Positions 27,701 through 36,913 of a stretch of 64,000 bases of DNA are shown here, piece by piece. Position numbers and translations under genes: made by a program. This stretch comes from Solitalea koreensis (lineage in GTDB: Bacteria > Bacteroidota > Bacteroidia > Sphingobacteriales > Sphingobacteriaceae). Position 1 is the first letter of the stretch; each line of letters opens with the position of its first letter. The DNA is taken from assembly GCF_900182575.1 (NCBI RefSeq), contig NZ_FXSZ01000001.1, forward strand, positions 558,001 through 622,000. Reading direction: 5' to 3'. The notes beneath the pieces are model-generated. The model searched no databases. It was given only the letters and a program-made list of their open reading frames with translations, and was not told the DNA's origin.

Positions 27701-27949
27701 GATTGGGAAGTGGTGAGTACTGAATTTGATTTTGTTGAACCGATTAAGGACAATGAATACCATAAAGAGAAAATCGTAATTACGCCCGACGATATTGAGT
27801 TTGTAAAAGCACAAATCAATGAAACGCATTCAAAAATCATGAATCACGAGTTTTCTCAAGGTTGCGGCAAAGAGGATTGCCATTGGTGTAACTTTGTTCG
27901 CAGCAATTTTGAACAACAAGAGGTTATGATTGGGGAAGAGGAGATTTAG
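24785..27949 (+). CDS. UvrD/Rep-type helicase with C-terminal PD-(D/E)XK nuclease, AddAB-like
   Basis: 1054 residues. The N-terminal superfamily 1 helicase has Walker A GPGTGKTQ (about residue 38), DEYQDTS (motif II), GDDDQSIFRFQGA (motif III), HGSKGLEFEYVFL and the VALTRAK motif. The C-terminal nuclease has a DYKTG core with Asp929 and Lys931, followed by WRQAVFYK. Cys800 together with Cys1027, Cys1032 and Cys1035 (C-x4-C-x2-C) matches the iron-sulfur staple known in AddB-type nucleases. It is probably a DNA end-processing enzyme for double-strand break repair. No addB partner is in the window. Confidence 0.9.
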   Translation: MNQQLEYNQAFRTALNNLNIQQRQAVETIDGPVLVVAGPGTGKTQILAARIGKILLDTDTDARNILCLTFTEAGAINMRKRLFDFIGPDAYRVNIYTFHAFCNEVIQENLEYFGKINLDPISDLEEAELLKELIDEFNVGNPLKRFTGEVYFEKKRLKNLFKLIKKEDWQPESIEKKIDEYLTDLPFREEFIYKKKTKHYNAGDLKVDKIAEETQKMEMLRAAVKEYAHYQAKMRARNRYDFDDMIVWVLDAFKNDANLLARYQEQFQYILVDEYQDTSGAQNELLQHLIADREKPDVFVVGDDDQSIFRFQGANMSNILDFAFSYKNDLNTIVLTQNYRSTQAILDASKVLIDNNLERLTKALNLDKNLTAANAKLASFSIVPQIHEYQNQDHELIGVATQIISLLEDGVGPDEIAVIFRNHNQAEALANYLAAKEVPVNIKRKLDILTLPFVDNIINILRYLAMEMDTPYSGDDLLFEIMHYDFFNIPSIETAKISVEVFRKNYSFGAKADDSVFGKTSIRRWIADLAQPKKLTLFDQQTSAEIKKLSQDLEFWIKESKNLTLQELFEKIILRAGILKYIMHSKERNWNMQVLTNLFDFLKEENRKNPDLKIEDFVRTIELMKQNDIRLELNKTLFAEKGVHFMTAHGSKGLEFEYVFLVGCNTKVWDTKQKAGGTKNYKYPDNLTTKVAEGSELEESRRLFYVALTRAKHSLYVSFAAEDKKGKALEHSQFIAEMRQGLDLPTQHKTVNEDALFDYIATQFNEEEKPKIELIDKNYLDLLLQNYTLSVTHLSSYLDCPLRFYFQNLIRVPSGKSPSATFGLAIHWALNKMYIKMHETNAFPGEDFLFDQFSWFMYRNRESFTKDDFKLRMEYGRKIIPPYYVQYAITWNKVAVTERSIKNVVIDNVPIKGNLDKMEFNGKQINVVDYKTGKYKNAKAKFSRPDEKNPTGGDYWRQAVFYKILVDNDKSNDWEVVSTEFDFVEPIKDNEYHKEKIVITPDDIEFVKAQINETHSKIMNHEFSQGCGKEDCHWCNFVRSNFEQQEVMIGEEEI

Positions 27950-27975
27950 TAGAAAGTCGGCAGTATTCAGTCAGC
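27948..27975. repeat. Short period-7 array at the helicase stop
   Basis: Four heptads AGTAGAA, AGTCGGC, AGTATTC, AGTCAGC share the AGT phase of the element at 22856. It overlaps the TAG stop of the helicase gene. Confidence 0.5.
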
Positions 27976-28001
27976 AAAGAAGAGGCCTAAGCCTCGAAGA
28001 G

Positions 28002-28049
28002 AAAAAAACAAATAGCACGAAGCAAAAACTCCGTGCTATTTGTTTTTTT
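28002..28049. terminator. Bidirectional terminator between helicase and membrane protein genes
   Basis: A perfect 18-bp stem (A-run plus CAAATAGCACG and its complement) with a 12-base loop, flanked by A and T tracts. It overlaps the stop of the convergent minus-strand gene. A smaller hairpin GAGGC-CTAA-GCCTC precedes it. Confidence 0.88.
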
Positions 28050-28455
28050 AAACCAATTGGTTAAAAATCAGAGTAAAAAAGATTACAAATCCTCCCAAAC
28101 TGTTTATGGAATACCAAAGCATATATGACTTGATATACTCAATCGGAAAATTACTTTCCTTCAGCTTTTTATTAAAGTAGTATCTCGAAATAAGGCTATA
28201 TACTATCGCTAGAATGTAGCAAATAATATATGCGACTAATAAACTTACTACTCCACTGAACAAAAGCACTGAAAATAATATCAAAATACCAATTAGCGGT
28301 CCAAAGGTATATATTCTGCGAGCAGCAAATAAAGCTTTTAATTCTGCTTTTTTGTTCTGATCAAGCTTTTTAGCAGCCTTGTTATAAATAGCATAGTTAA
28401 TAAAAGTTACTATTAGAAAAACAAGAGCAATCATAAATGGTTCATATTTATTCAT
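28048..28455 (-). CDS. Small integral membrane protein, unknown function
   Basis: 135 residues with four hydrophobic segments (about residues 7-24, 50-70, 72-92 and 112-133) and a basic loop KKLDQNKKAELKALFAARR after the first. No known motif. It is preceded by a DUF1801 gene on the same strand with a 47-base gap. Function unknown. Confidence 0.68.
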   Translation of the reverse strand: MNKYEPFMIALVFLIVTFINYAIYNKAAKKLDQNKKAELKALFAARRIYTFGPLIGILILFSVLLFSGVVSLLVAYIICYILAIVYSLISRYYFNKKLKESNFPIEYIKSYMLWYSINSLGGFVIFFTLIFNQLV

Positions 28456-28502
28456 TTTTTAAAAGTATGAAACTAATAAAAAAAGTTGACCAAACCCTGC
28501 AC

Positions 28503-28865
28503 TTACTTCTTCCTTGCCTTTTGCAAATCTTCATCAATCCTAAATTTCACAATTCGTGCAATCAGATCAACCGGGAGCGGCTGATCAAGAGGGAATTGCA
28601 CAGAACCTTTTGCATTTTTATAAATGGAGAGTTCCTGTTTGAAGGCGGAAATTCCTGATGAAGTTGGATAAAATCCAATATGGTTTTTATAACCTGCAAA
28701 ATAAACCAACATCTTATTCAATTTAAACGCAGGCATTGAATAACTGATTACTTCTTTTGCCTGCGGAGCTGCTTCCTGAATTATTGCTCGCATTTGTTCT
28801 AAGCGTTGTTGAGTTTCTACCGGAAAACTGGCGATGTACTCATTAACGTCGGCTGGTTTTGTCAT
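28503..28865 (-). CDS. DUF1801 (YdhG-like) protein
   Basis: 120 residues. The features EYIASFPVETQQRLEQMRAIIQEAAPQAKEVISYSMPAFK and GYKNHIGFYP are characteristic of the DUF1801/YdhG family, sometimes described as iron chaperones related to frataxin-like folds. Cytosolic. The function here is not established. Confidence 0.87.
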   Translation of the reverse strand: MTKPADVNEYIASFPVETQQRLEQMRAIIQEAAPQAKEVISYSMPAFKLNKMLVYFAGYKNHIGFYPTSSGISAFKQELSIYKNAKGSVQFPLDQPLPVDLIARIVKFRIDEDLQKARKK

Positions 28866-29043
28866 AATTGAAAATTTTCACTTATTCCTCAAAATATAAA
28901 AAATTCCAAAATACTACATTTTTGATATATATTTCTTCACTTTCAAACAGAGAAAAAAATACAATCACTTAGCTGATTTACAATTTATTAGATCTTTACT
29001 ATCTTCATTTTTATGGGTAAATTCATACTAAAAATACTGCTCC

Positions 29044-30261
29044 ATGAAATTAGTGCTCATAGCCATTTTTGTCGTCATTTTGAGTGGACAAAGTGCAGCC
29101 CAGCATATGCTTTATGGAGATGTGAAACAAGTGGGAACTAACGAAATAGTTCCGTATGTAAGTATTGAAATAGCCGGGCAAGCCAGAGGAACGTTAAGCA
29201 ATGATCATGGTAGTTTTGAAATTAAAATATATGCCTTGCCTGTTCAGCTTAAAATTTCTTGTTTAGGCTATGCTCCTCAAACCATCTCAGTAAAAGATAC
29301 CAGCTATCTCCTTATTCAGCTTCAGCCAACGGTAATTAAACTAAACGAAGTTCAGGTGTACTATCCGAATTATTTAAGAGATCTTATTTCGAAAGTCCAC
29401 GACAAGGCCCTCAAAAACAGGAGACACCTATTGCCCGGAAAAGCATTTTATCGGCAATACAATCACAATGACACTTCCTGTACAGAAATCCTGGAATCAT
29501 TCTACAAGGTAAAGACCTATAACAATGGCATAAGATGCTGGGAATTAACCCACTCACGCTATGGCATTAAAAACGTTGATACCGCTGATCGGGTTTACAT
29601 CTATAATCAATCGGTGGTGACCAGGTACCTCAAGGCGTATTCAGAAGCCGCAATTGATTTAGATATCCCTCAACCTATTTGCCATGGAAAAAAGAGAAGT
29701 TTTAGCTATACAATTGCCAACCGTTTTCAAGATACAGCCACTGGAGATTCAATTCTTGAAATAGATTTTAACAGCAAAAAAAATCCTATTGACAGTACTT
29801 TTGGCAGTTTTTATATCAATGAAAAAACGCTGGAAATTCTATTTATAAAAGGGACTTATTTGGATAAACAAAATGTATTCATTGTGGCTTCCGGATATGA
29901 AAAAGACAAAGTGAAACTGATTGACAACACTCGGCTTGATTATGAAATTCGTTTTAAACCCGATTCAAGCGGATTGATCAGTTTGGATTATATTAAAACC
30001 AAAATCTCATTTTTTACCATCTACAACAAACGGCCGATACGCTTGACTTCTGAAGGATTCTTTTTTGTGTATGAACACAATGCCGACCTGAAAGTTCATG
30101 ATATGGATTACGCTGTAAATGATTACGAAAACATTAAACACTCACGATATGATCCGATTTTTTGGTTTGAAAATCCGATTATTAAACGCAACCCCATTGA
30201 ACAGCGCATACTCACGCAGTTTGAGAATGAAAACATAATAGGCAATCTGCTCCTGAATTAG
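29044..30261 (+). CDS. Carboxypeptidase-regulatory-like domain protein, secreted
   Basis: 405 residues with a signal peptide ending SAAQ. A CarboxypepD_reg-like beta-sandwich follows (about residues 22-105: LYGDVKQVGTNEIVPYVSIEIAGQARGTLSNDHGSFEI), as found at the N-terminus of TonB-dependent receptors, but no receptor barrel follows. The remaining 300 residues are beta-rich and unassigned. Probably an envelope protein of the Bacteroidota-specific type. It converges with the GHL10 gene, with which it overlaps by 4 bases. Confidence 0.75.
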   Translation: MKLVLIAIFVVILSGQSAAQHMLYGDVKQVGTNEIVPYVSIEIAGQARGTLSNDHGSFEIKIYALPVQLKISCLGYAPQTISVKDTSYLLIQLQPTVIKLNEVQVYYPNYLRDLISKVHDKALKNRRHLLPGKAFYRQYNHNDTSCTEILESFYKVKTYNNGIRCWELTHSRYGIKNVDTADRVYIYNQSVVTRYLKAYSEAAIDLDIPQPICHGKKRSFSYTIANRFQDTATGDSILEIDFNSKKNPIDSTFGSFYINEKTLEILFIKGTYLDKQNVFIVASGYEKDKVKLIDNTRLDYEIRFKPDSSGLISLDYIKTKISFFTIYNKRPIRLTSEGFFFVYEHNADLKVHDMDYAVNDYENIKHSRYDPIFWFENPIIKRNPIEQRILTQFENENIIGNLLLN

Positions 30262-31793
30262 TTCAGCAGCACGCTACTTACGCACCAATCCACACTTTCA
30301 TTTTGAAGCCTGTCAAGTGCCGTAATCACATACACATATCTTTGCTTGGGCTTAGGCTCGGTATCCGTAAAACTCGTTTCATTGTACACTACTGTTATGA
30401 TATGCTTTGCATCTAAAATATTGGTAGCCTCATTTTTTGTAAAACGATATATAACATAGCCGCGAGCGGTACCTCCATCCTTTGCCACATCAGGAGCTTT
30501 CCAACTTAATTTTACAACCCCCGGATTAGTTTGCACTGCTATGAATTCTTTAGGTGCATTGGGAGGAATACTGTCTATCCAGGGCATGGTTGGCGGTAAG
30601 GCCTGATATCGATAATAATTATTGCGAAGCGTATCTGTAAAACCTTGAATATTTCTTATCAATGATTTTGCGCTGAACCAAGCCTGTCCCTGAACATTTT
30701 CATACGAACGCGTAATTTTCAATTCGTCAGGCATGTGGGTAGCTCTACGCCAGGCCGGATCACTACCAATTCGATAAGCGCCCATTCCGATGTAGATATG
30801 CCGTCCGTAATTATTTGTGTTCCACCAATCTACAAGCGTTTCAAAATCAGCCTTTGGATGGCCAATCTGGAAATAAACCTGCGGAAGCATATAATCGACC
30901 CATCCTTGCTTTATCCACTCACGAGAATCAGCATATTGCCTGTAATAAGAAGATCCACCATCTGTCAATGAACCTTCATCATCATCGGTTACGGAGTTCT
31001 TCCAAATACCAAAAGGACTTATTCCAAATTTCACATAAGGCTTAGTGGCCTTAATACTGTCATGAACCATTTTTATTAAGAGGTTCACATTGTTTCTTCG
31101 CCAATCGTCAATATTGGTAAATCCATTGGGGTACTTTTTAAACGTAGCCCAGTCTTGTAAAGTTTGATTAGGCTCGGGATAAGGGTAGAAATAATCGTCG
31201 AAATGTATTCCATCAATATCATAGTTTCTAACCACATCCATTACAACACTTACTATATAATTACGTACTTCAGGCAATCCCGGGTTAAACAGAAGCTGAC
31301 CTCCATAACGAAAAAACCAATCAGGATGAGTGCGCGTAATGTGGTTGGTTGCGACCGGCCCGCGGGCACTTTTATGTGTGGCGCGATACGGATTAAACCA
31401 GGCATGAAACTCCATTGCGCGTTTATGCGTTTCTTCAATCATAAACTGAAGCGGATCATATACCGGATAAGGAAGACGACCTTGAGCTCCTGTTAACCAT
31501 GAAGACCAGGGCTCACGACTTTTAGCATAAAAAGCATCAGCTGCCGGACGTATTTGAGTTATTACCGTATTAATTCCATCGCGTTTTTGTTGATCGAGCA
31601 AATATATAAATTGGTCTTGCTGTTCACTGGCCGACAATTGATTGCTATTAGGCCAATCAATATTAGCCACAGTTGCAATCCAAACGCCTCTGAATTCACG
31701 CTTGGGATGGTTAGTATTTTGCGCAAAGCAAACGTAATTACCAAAAATGAAAAACAGGAGAACGAGTAATTTATAGTGTTGTTTAATCAGCAT
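30258..31793 (-). CDS. Secreted GHL10-type glycoside hydrolase (DUF187 family)
   Basis: 511 residues with a signal peptide ending CFAQ. The catalytic-type TIM barrel starts EFRGVWIATVANIDWPN and includes GINTVITQIRPAADAFY, MEFHAWFNPYR, DIDGIHFDDYFYPYP and KFGISPFGIWKN, all typical of the family-10-like (GHL10, YngK-type) hydrolases. A C-terminal fibronectin type III-like domain (about residues 412-505) follows. The substrate is probably a cell-wall or other polysaccharide; this is by family only. Confidence 0.9.
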   Translation of the reverse strand: MLIKQHYKLLVLLFFIFGNYVCFAQNTNHPKREFRGVWIATVANIDWPNSNQLSASEQQDQFIYLLDQQKRDGINTVITQIRPAADAFYAKSREPWSSWLTGAQGRLPYPVYDPLQFMIEETHKRAMEFHAWFNPYRATHKSARGPVATNHITRTHPDWFFRYGGQLLFNPGLPEVRNYIVSVVMDVVRNYDIDGIHFDDYFYPYPEPNQTLQDWATFKKYPNGFTNIDDWRRNNVNLLIKMVHDSIKATKPYVKFGISPFGIWKNSVTDDDEGSLTDGGSSYYRQYADSREWIKQGWVDYMLPQVYFQIGHPKADFETLVDWWNTNNYGRHIYIGMGAYRIGSDPAWRRATHMPDELKITRSYENVQGQAWFSAKSLIRNIQGFTDTLRNNYYRYQALPPTMPWIDSIPPNAPKEFIAVQTNPGVVKLSWKAPDVAKDGGTARGYVIYRFTKNEATNILDAKHIITVVYNETSFTDTEPKPKQRYVYVITALDRLQNESVDWCVSSVLLN

Positions 31794-31813
31794 TTTTATA
31801 TAAAATCAATCTG

Positions 31814-31821
31814 CAAAAATA
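31814..31821 (-). promoter_or_regulatory. -7 box of the GHL10 gene
   Basis: TATTTTTG on the minus strand is an exact TAnnTTTG match, 20 bases before the ATG. The -33 element is not clear. The rest of the 288-base gap to the next gene holds nothing I recognise. Confidence 0.45.
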
Positions 31822-32081
31822 AAATTTTGAGAATACACGGTATGTGGAAAAAATTACCCGACCGCTCTCTTACAGGCTATGAAACTTAAGATTATTAGCA
31901 TTAATTTGGCTGGCATTATAATTGAATTAGTAAAAAACCGGCTTCTTTAATCTAAACAATAGATTTAAATAAATATTGTGCAAGGTGCAAAAGTAGGTAA
32001 ATCCACTATAACTGAAGCATGTGTTAAATCACTTGCTAATAACCCCAAACCAATACAAGAGAAAAAATTACACTAACTAAA

Positions 32082-32996
32082 ATGGAAACCACAGAAACCC
32101 AAACATCATCGAAAAACTGGATCTACATCCTATCCGCATTAATCGTTTTATTGCTAGGAGCTAACGCCTATCTTTTCTTTAACAAGAATGATAAGGAAGC
32201 TAAGATCATAACTCTTTCTGACGAAAAGTTGAACTTACAAGTTGAGCTTAACAAAATGAAAGATGAATTATCGTCAGTGAAAGCTTTGAACACTAACTTA
32301 TCTGATGATATGCAGGCAAAAGAAAAAGAGCTGAGTGCTAAGATTGAGGAGCTTGAAATCGCTTTACGTCAGGGCAAACTTACCGCTGCACAACTTTCAA
32401 AAGCAAAATCAGAAATTAGTACTTTAAAAAACACCATCAATAAATACATTGCTGATATTGAACAACTGAAACAGGAAAAAGAGATCCTTACTGCACAAAA
32501 CTCTAGTCTAAAGTCATCTGTTGACTCAGTAAGCAGCAAAAATGGCGAACTGATTAGCAAAAACACAGAACTTTCAAATACTGTATCAAAAGCGTCAATG
32601 CTTAAAGCCCAAAGCGTAACTATTTCTACTTTAAAGAGAAAAAACAGTGGAAAATTGGTTGATGTTACCCGTGCAAAACAACTTGACAAAGTGGTGGCTA
32701 ATATCAATATGGTCCCTAATGATCTTGCGGTTGAAGGACCTCACCTGATTTACATGCAAATTATTGATCCTTCCGGTAAAATGGTAAGTTCAGTTACAGA
32801 AGATACCAGTAAACCATTAATGATTGGTGGTGAAAAAATTGAGTACACCACCAGCACTACAATTCCTTACGTCCATAGCAATTCAAACTATGCAATTGAA
32901 TGGTTAAGCAGCGAAGGCTGGACCTCAGGAACCTACAAAGTGAACATTTACACCGAACGTACACTTATAGGCTCAACCACCTTTACCCTTAAATAA
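32082..32996 (+). CDS. Membrane-anchored coiled-coil protein
   Basis: 304 residues. One N-terminal transmembrane helix (about residues 14-32), then a long coiled coil (about residues 45-170, heptads rich in Lys, Glu, Leu), then a C-terminal globular domain of about 110 residues that is beta-rich (DVTRAKQLDKVVANINMVPND and LIYMQIIDPSGKMV). The arrangement suggests a periplasmic spacer-and-head protein. I know similar proteins only as conserved hypotheticals in Bacteroidota. Monocistronic. Confidence 0.78.
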   Translation: METTETQTSSKNWIYILSALIVLLLGANAYLFFNKNDKEAKIITLSDEKLNLQVELNKMKDELSSVKALNTNLSDDMQAKEKELSAKIEELEIALRQGKLTAAQLSKAKSEISTLKNTINKYIADIEQLKQEKEILTAQNSSLKSSVDSVSSKNGELISKNTELSNTVSKASMLKAQSVTISTLKRKNSGKLVDVTRAKQLDKVVANINMVPNDLAVEGPHLIYMQIIDPSGKMVSSVTEDTSKPLMIGGEKIEYTTSTTIPYVHSNSNYAIEWLSSEGWTSGTYKVNIYTERTLIGSTTFTLK

Positions 32997-33013
32997 CTTA
33001 CATAATCACATAT

Positions 33014-33046
33014 AAAAAAAGAGCACCTCTTTGGTGCTCTTTTTTT
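33014..33046. terminator. Bidirectional terminator
   Basis: A-tract, GAGCACC / GGTGCTC stem with a TCTTT loop, T-tract: a symmetrical intrinsic terminator for the coiled-coil gene (plus) and the histidine kinase (minus), whose stop it touches. Confidence 0.9.
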
Positions 33047-36000
33047 ATGCTCTTTTTTCACTCACAAACTGCTTTACTACCGGCAAGTTAATATAGAAAG
33101 TGGTTCCCACCCCTGCTACAGAGTTAAAACGTATGGTACCACCGGCATTTTCAATGGAGCTTTTTACGAAAGCTAAACCAATACCCATTCCGGAACTCTT
33201 GGTGGTAAAATTCGGAGAAAAGATTTTTTCACGTGCATCATCGGGTATTCCCAGACCGTTATCTGAAATAGTGATCGACACCTCATTATCTGATCCTGTT
33301 AAGTCAATAATAACCATACCCTTTGTTTCAGGAGGCATCGCTTGTAATGCATTTTTTACCAGGTTATTAAAAGAACGCATTAACTGATCTTTATCAGCAA
33401 ACACACTTGTATTGGTATAGCTCCATGATTTAAAGGTTACTTCAGCCGATTCTGTTTCTTTAAAAACAAACACTGTTTCTTCCAAAATCTCTTTTACATC
33501 GAACACTTCATTATGCGTATCGGGCATTCGTGCAAAACTCGAAAATTCAGAAGCAATGAATGATAAACTATCAATTTGTTTGATAAACCCCTTACTAAAC
33601 TTCTCAAATTTCTGATCAAAATTAGGGTCCTTATCTCGCCAGGCGCGGTCCAAATGCTGAACTCCTAAGCGTAAAGGTGTAAGTGGATTTTTAATTTCAT
33701 GAGCAACCTGTTTTGCCATTTCACGCCAAGCGTTTTCACGTTCAGACATCGCCAATTTACGCGCACTTATTTCCAATTCGGCAATCATGTTGTTGTATTC
33801 TTTTACCATGTTGCCAATTTCATCATTCCCCCGCCACTCTATTGGAGTGTATTTACCAATCCGTGTGGTACGAAAATTTTGAAGCAATAGCTCCAAAGGA
33901 GCCGTTATGGAATTTGAAAAGATGAAAGCTACAATACCAATAGCTAAGAAAACAAATGAATACACATTAATAATAGCATTCAAAAACGCCGAGATACGGG
34001 TTCGGTATTCTTCTTCGTTTTCAAAATAAGGTAAACTGATATAACCTAAAATTTGATTTTTAGAATTTACAATTGGCGAATAAGCGGCCAGGTAATCAAG
34101 CTTACCTATCTTTTCGTATTCAGTAATGTATTCAATGAATCCGCTGCGTTGAATATTATAGAATGGCTTCGGGTCAATTTTCTCATCAATCAATCCTCTA
34201 TCAAATAGTTTTGGCTGAGTTGATATGATAAGGTTTCCTTCGGTATCATAAAGGTTAATATCATTGTCGGTCACGTCGGAGAAAGAGGCAAACTTGACAG
34301 GAAAATCCTTATCAATAATAAGCCTATCATTTTCGACCAGCTCAGAGTTAAAACTTGCTGTAGCCAAACTAACCCTTTCGTTGATCAACTGACTTTGTTG
34401 CTCTTTATACTGGCGCCGTACATTGGATAAAGTTACCCAACCAATTACGATGATCGACATCATCACAGCCAATATCATCGATAACTGAATACGCGTTTTA
34501 AACAGAATATTAACCGAAGAAAATACTTCATTGAAATTAAACCGGAGCAGATCATCAAAATGGGTATAAACGACTGAAAATAAATACCTGCAAATAAGTA
34601 TCAGGAACGTAAAAACAATCGAGAAACCTAAAATATAGGAGAAGATAGCCAGCTCAACAAAGAATCCTCCATTCTTTTTACTCACAACAATTATAGTATT
34701 ATCGCGTGCTTTATAAACTAAATGATTATACCCGTTAAGGTTCGCAAAATAGCTATCATGAACTCTCAATTGCGCGTTGAACTCATCATCCAGTCTTTTA
34801 TACAAATAATCCCCCTTATTGCTCATCAATTTGTGCTTATTGTAAAGAGCATAAGAATATCTTTCAATTTCTTTATTGATGTTTACATTCCCTTCAAGCA
34901 GAAGTTTAGGAAAAGTATTTCCTTTATCTACTAGCTTTGAGTGAATATCAAAAAGCAACTTCGCCATTTTCGGGCTATCCAGATTTAAAACCGCAATGTA
35001 GCGCTGCATGCCTGGAATACCCTTAGGCTGAAAAAGGGTATCTTGTTTGATAGAAAAAGATTTAAGCCCTGCATTGTCGAGCAAAGCCCTAAACGGACCT
35101 GCATTTTCTTCAGTTAATGAATCAACTGAAGACGTAACGGGATACACGCTTACTTCATACCTGGAAAAATAACCACCAAAATATCTTTTTTGAAGATGAT
35201 TATTTAATTGTATACGATTGGGCAGCTCCTCCCCGTTAAAATAGTTTGCAATAGCTTTATCATATTTAATATTCTCCCGAATATCATTAAAAACGAACTC
35301 AGCGATAGGATCATTCGCATCTTCCAGTTTTAACGCAACTAGTTTTCTTCTTTCCTTTTCCTTTTGATTATTAAATTCAATCAAATTAGAAGCTACGAGT
35401 ATTGAAAAAATGAGCAGAATAATTGTGCGTTCAGGAAAATCAAGCACCCCTCTTCTTTGTCTTGCTACGCGTTCTATAAGAACGAGAAAGAAAGCAATTA
35501 ACAGGTAATAAATATTAAAGCTATTGGTAACAATAAGTACTAATGTAACTACTGTTAAGGCAACACTTGCGAGTGTAATTTTTTCGCCGGTTGAAAAGTC
35601 AAACGCCATAAACAACCGTGCGAGAATTAAACAAAAAAGATAGAAAGTGTATAATACAATGGCTGTTATAAATAAGCCCAAAAAGCTATAGATTGAAAGA
35701 TCAAGTACATGGGAAATATCAAACTGTATGCGGGAGTTAATGATTAACCCTTGAAAAACAAAAAACAGAGTAGCACTTAATTTATAAACTATGGCTATTA
35801 AAAGGGATGCTAAAACATAAGCTACTGTTTTAACTCGCACTGAAAACTTGAAAGATTTAAGCTTACGTTCAAAAAACCAGAGAATGCCAAAAACAAAAAG
35901 GGTATTCAGAAATAACTCACCTAGCGAATTATTGGGATAACTGGAAGCGTATATGTACGGACCAAAAAGTTCAAGTTTGTAAAACTCACTTGGCACTCTT

Positions 36001-36767
36001 AAATTGATCATCAAAAATCTCATTCCCACCGGCAATACTATTGCAAAAAGGATGACTAACGCCCAATTCTTTTTAATAAAGAAAATATGAGCAATAAGTA
36101 GTAGCAAAATGAAAGTGAGTAGGATGATTACGGCATCAATGATGATTTCTAGGACAGAAACAATTTGCGCACTTAAAGCTTTATCAATGCTTAAGTAAAA
36201 CAACGCCTTTCCTCCATTATCTTTCACCGCTACCGCCCCGGGATCTGTTGATTGAGCTAACTTAAAATAGGAGGGAATTGCTAAATCACGTGAAAATTCA
36301 TTTTGCAGATAGGTATTTTGGAAAGAATATTCGCTTTTAATGGGCACAAAAAATAGCGTCGCATTGTTTCCTTTTACTTTCTTAATAATAAAATACCATC
36401 CATTAGATAACTGCCTAAAAGATGAACCATCATGTATTTGTTCCGGATGGGGAAGAACAATACGATTGCTACTCCAAAACGTTAATTTATCAAACTGATA
36501 ATGAAGCATACTAATATTTTCAACATCTAATTGATCAATTAAATCAGAGACATTGGCAATAAATTTAGTATCAACACCTTTAGCAAGGTTTGTTTCATAA
36601 AAATCATTGACTAAATCGGACTTTCGAATCAATGCTTTTTGAGTGCGATTAGCAATTTCGGTTGTTTCACGTTCCGATGAAGTGAAAAAGTCAATCGAAA
36701 AACTAAGAATGAGCAAAACAGCAAGTAATCCCAGCAATCCGTAAATAATTTTAATGTTGACTTTCAA
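33045..36767 (-). CDS. NtrY-like sensor histidine kinase, 1240 residues
   Basis: A very large membrane kinase. TM1 is at about 8-28, followed by a first extracytoplasmic region, then a block of about seven helices (about 200-465), a second large extracytoplasmic region (about 465-730), two more helices, a third extracytoplasmic region (about 810-935, Cache-like), a last helix and HAMP (to about 1012). The kinase core has phospho-acceptor His1023 in AHEIKNPLTPLR, an Asn box NLVKNALQAMP, and G boxes DNGLGIPD and GMGIGLAFVKS. The H-box form is that of NtrY. No response regulator is adjacent, so it is an orphan. The ligand is unknown. Confidence 0.88.
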   Translation of the reverse strand: MKVNIKIIYGLLGLLAVLLILSFSIDFFTSSERETTEIANRTQKALIRKSDLVNDFYETNLAKGVDTKFIANVSDLIDQLDVENISMLHYQFDKLTFWSSNRIVLPHPEQIHDGSSFRQLSNGWYFIIKKVKGNNATLFFVPIKSEYSFQNTYLQNEFSRDLAIPSYFKLAQSTDPGAVAVKDNGGKALFYLSIDKALSAQIVSVLEIIIDAVIILLTFILLLLIAHIFFIKKNWALVILFAIVLPVGMRFLMINLRVPSEFYKLELFGPYIYASSYPNNSLGELFLNTLFVFGILWFFERKLKSFKFSVRVKTVAYVLASLLIAIVYKLSATLFFVFQGLIINSRIQFDISHVLDLSIYSFLGLFITAIVLYTFYLFCLILARLFMAFDFSTGEKITLASVALTVVTLVLIVTNSFNIYYLLIAFFLVLIERVARQRRGVLDFPERTIILLIFSILVASNLIEFNNQKEKERRKLVALKLEDANDPIAEFVFNDIRENIKYDKAIANYFNGEELPNRIQLNNHLQKRYFGGYFSRYEVSVYPVTSSVDSLTEENAGPFRALLDNAGLKSFSIKQDTLFQPKGIPGMQRYIAVLNLDSPKMAKLLFDIHSKLVDKGNTFPKLLLEGNVNINKEIERYSYALYNKHKLMSNKGDYLYKRLDDEFNAQLRVHDSYFANLNGYNHLVYKARDNTIIVVSKKNGGFFVELAIFSYILGFSIVFTFLILICRYLFSVVYTHFDDLLRFNFNEVFSSVNILFKTRIQLSMILAVMMSIIVIGWVTLSNVRRQYKEQQSQLINERVSLATASFNSELVENDRLIIDKDFPVKFASFSDVTDNDINLYDTEGNLIISTQPKLFDRGLIDEKIDPKPFYNIQRSGFIEYITEYEKIGKLDYLAAYSPIVNSKNQILGYISLPYFENEEEYRTRISAFLNAIINVYSFVFLAIGIVAFIFSNSITAPLELLLQNFRTTRIGKYTPIEWRGNDEIGNMVKEYNNMIAELEISARKLAMSERENAWREMAKQVAHEIKNPLTPLRLGVQHLDRAWRDKDPNFDQKFEKFSKGFIKQIDSLSFIASEFSSFARMPDTHNEVFDVKEILEETVFVFKETESAEVTFKSWSYTNTSVFADKDQLMRSFNNLVKNALQAMPPETKGMVIIDLTGSDNEVSITISDNGLGIPDDAREKIFSPNFTTKSSGMGIGLAFVKSSIENAGGTIRFNSVAGVGTTFYINLPVVKQFVSEKRA

Positions 36768-36862
36768 TGCAATAGGCTTTAATGGACTGAATTTTAAAAA
36801 TAAATATTTAATAATGAATTATTTATTTATTTATTGATACTTAGAGGAATTCTATCAATAAA

Positions 36863-36888
36863 AAAGCCTTTCGAGTTCGAAAGGCTTT
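36863..36888 (-). terminator. fabD terminator
   Basis: A 12-bp perfect stem AAAGCCTTTCGA with a 2-base spacer, followed on the minus strand by T-rich sequence, 25 bases after the fabD stop. Confidence 0.85.
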
Positions 36889-36913
36889 GGTTTTTCTATT
36901 GACCAACGACTAA

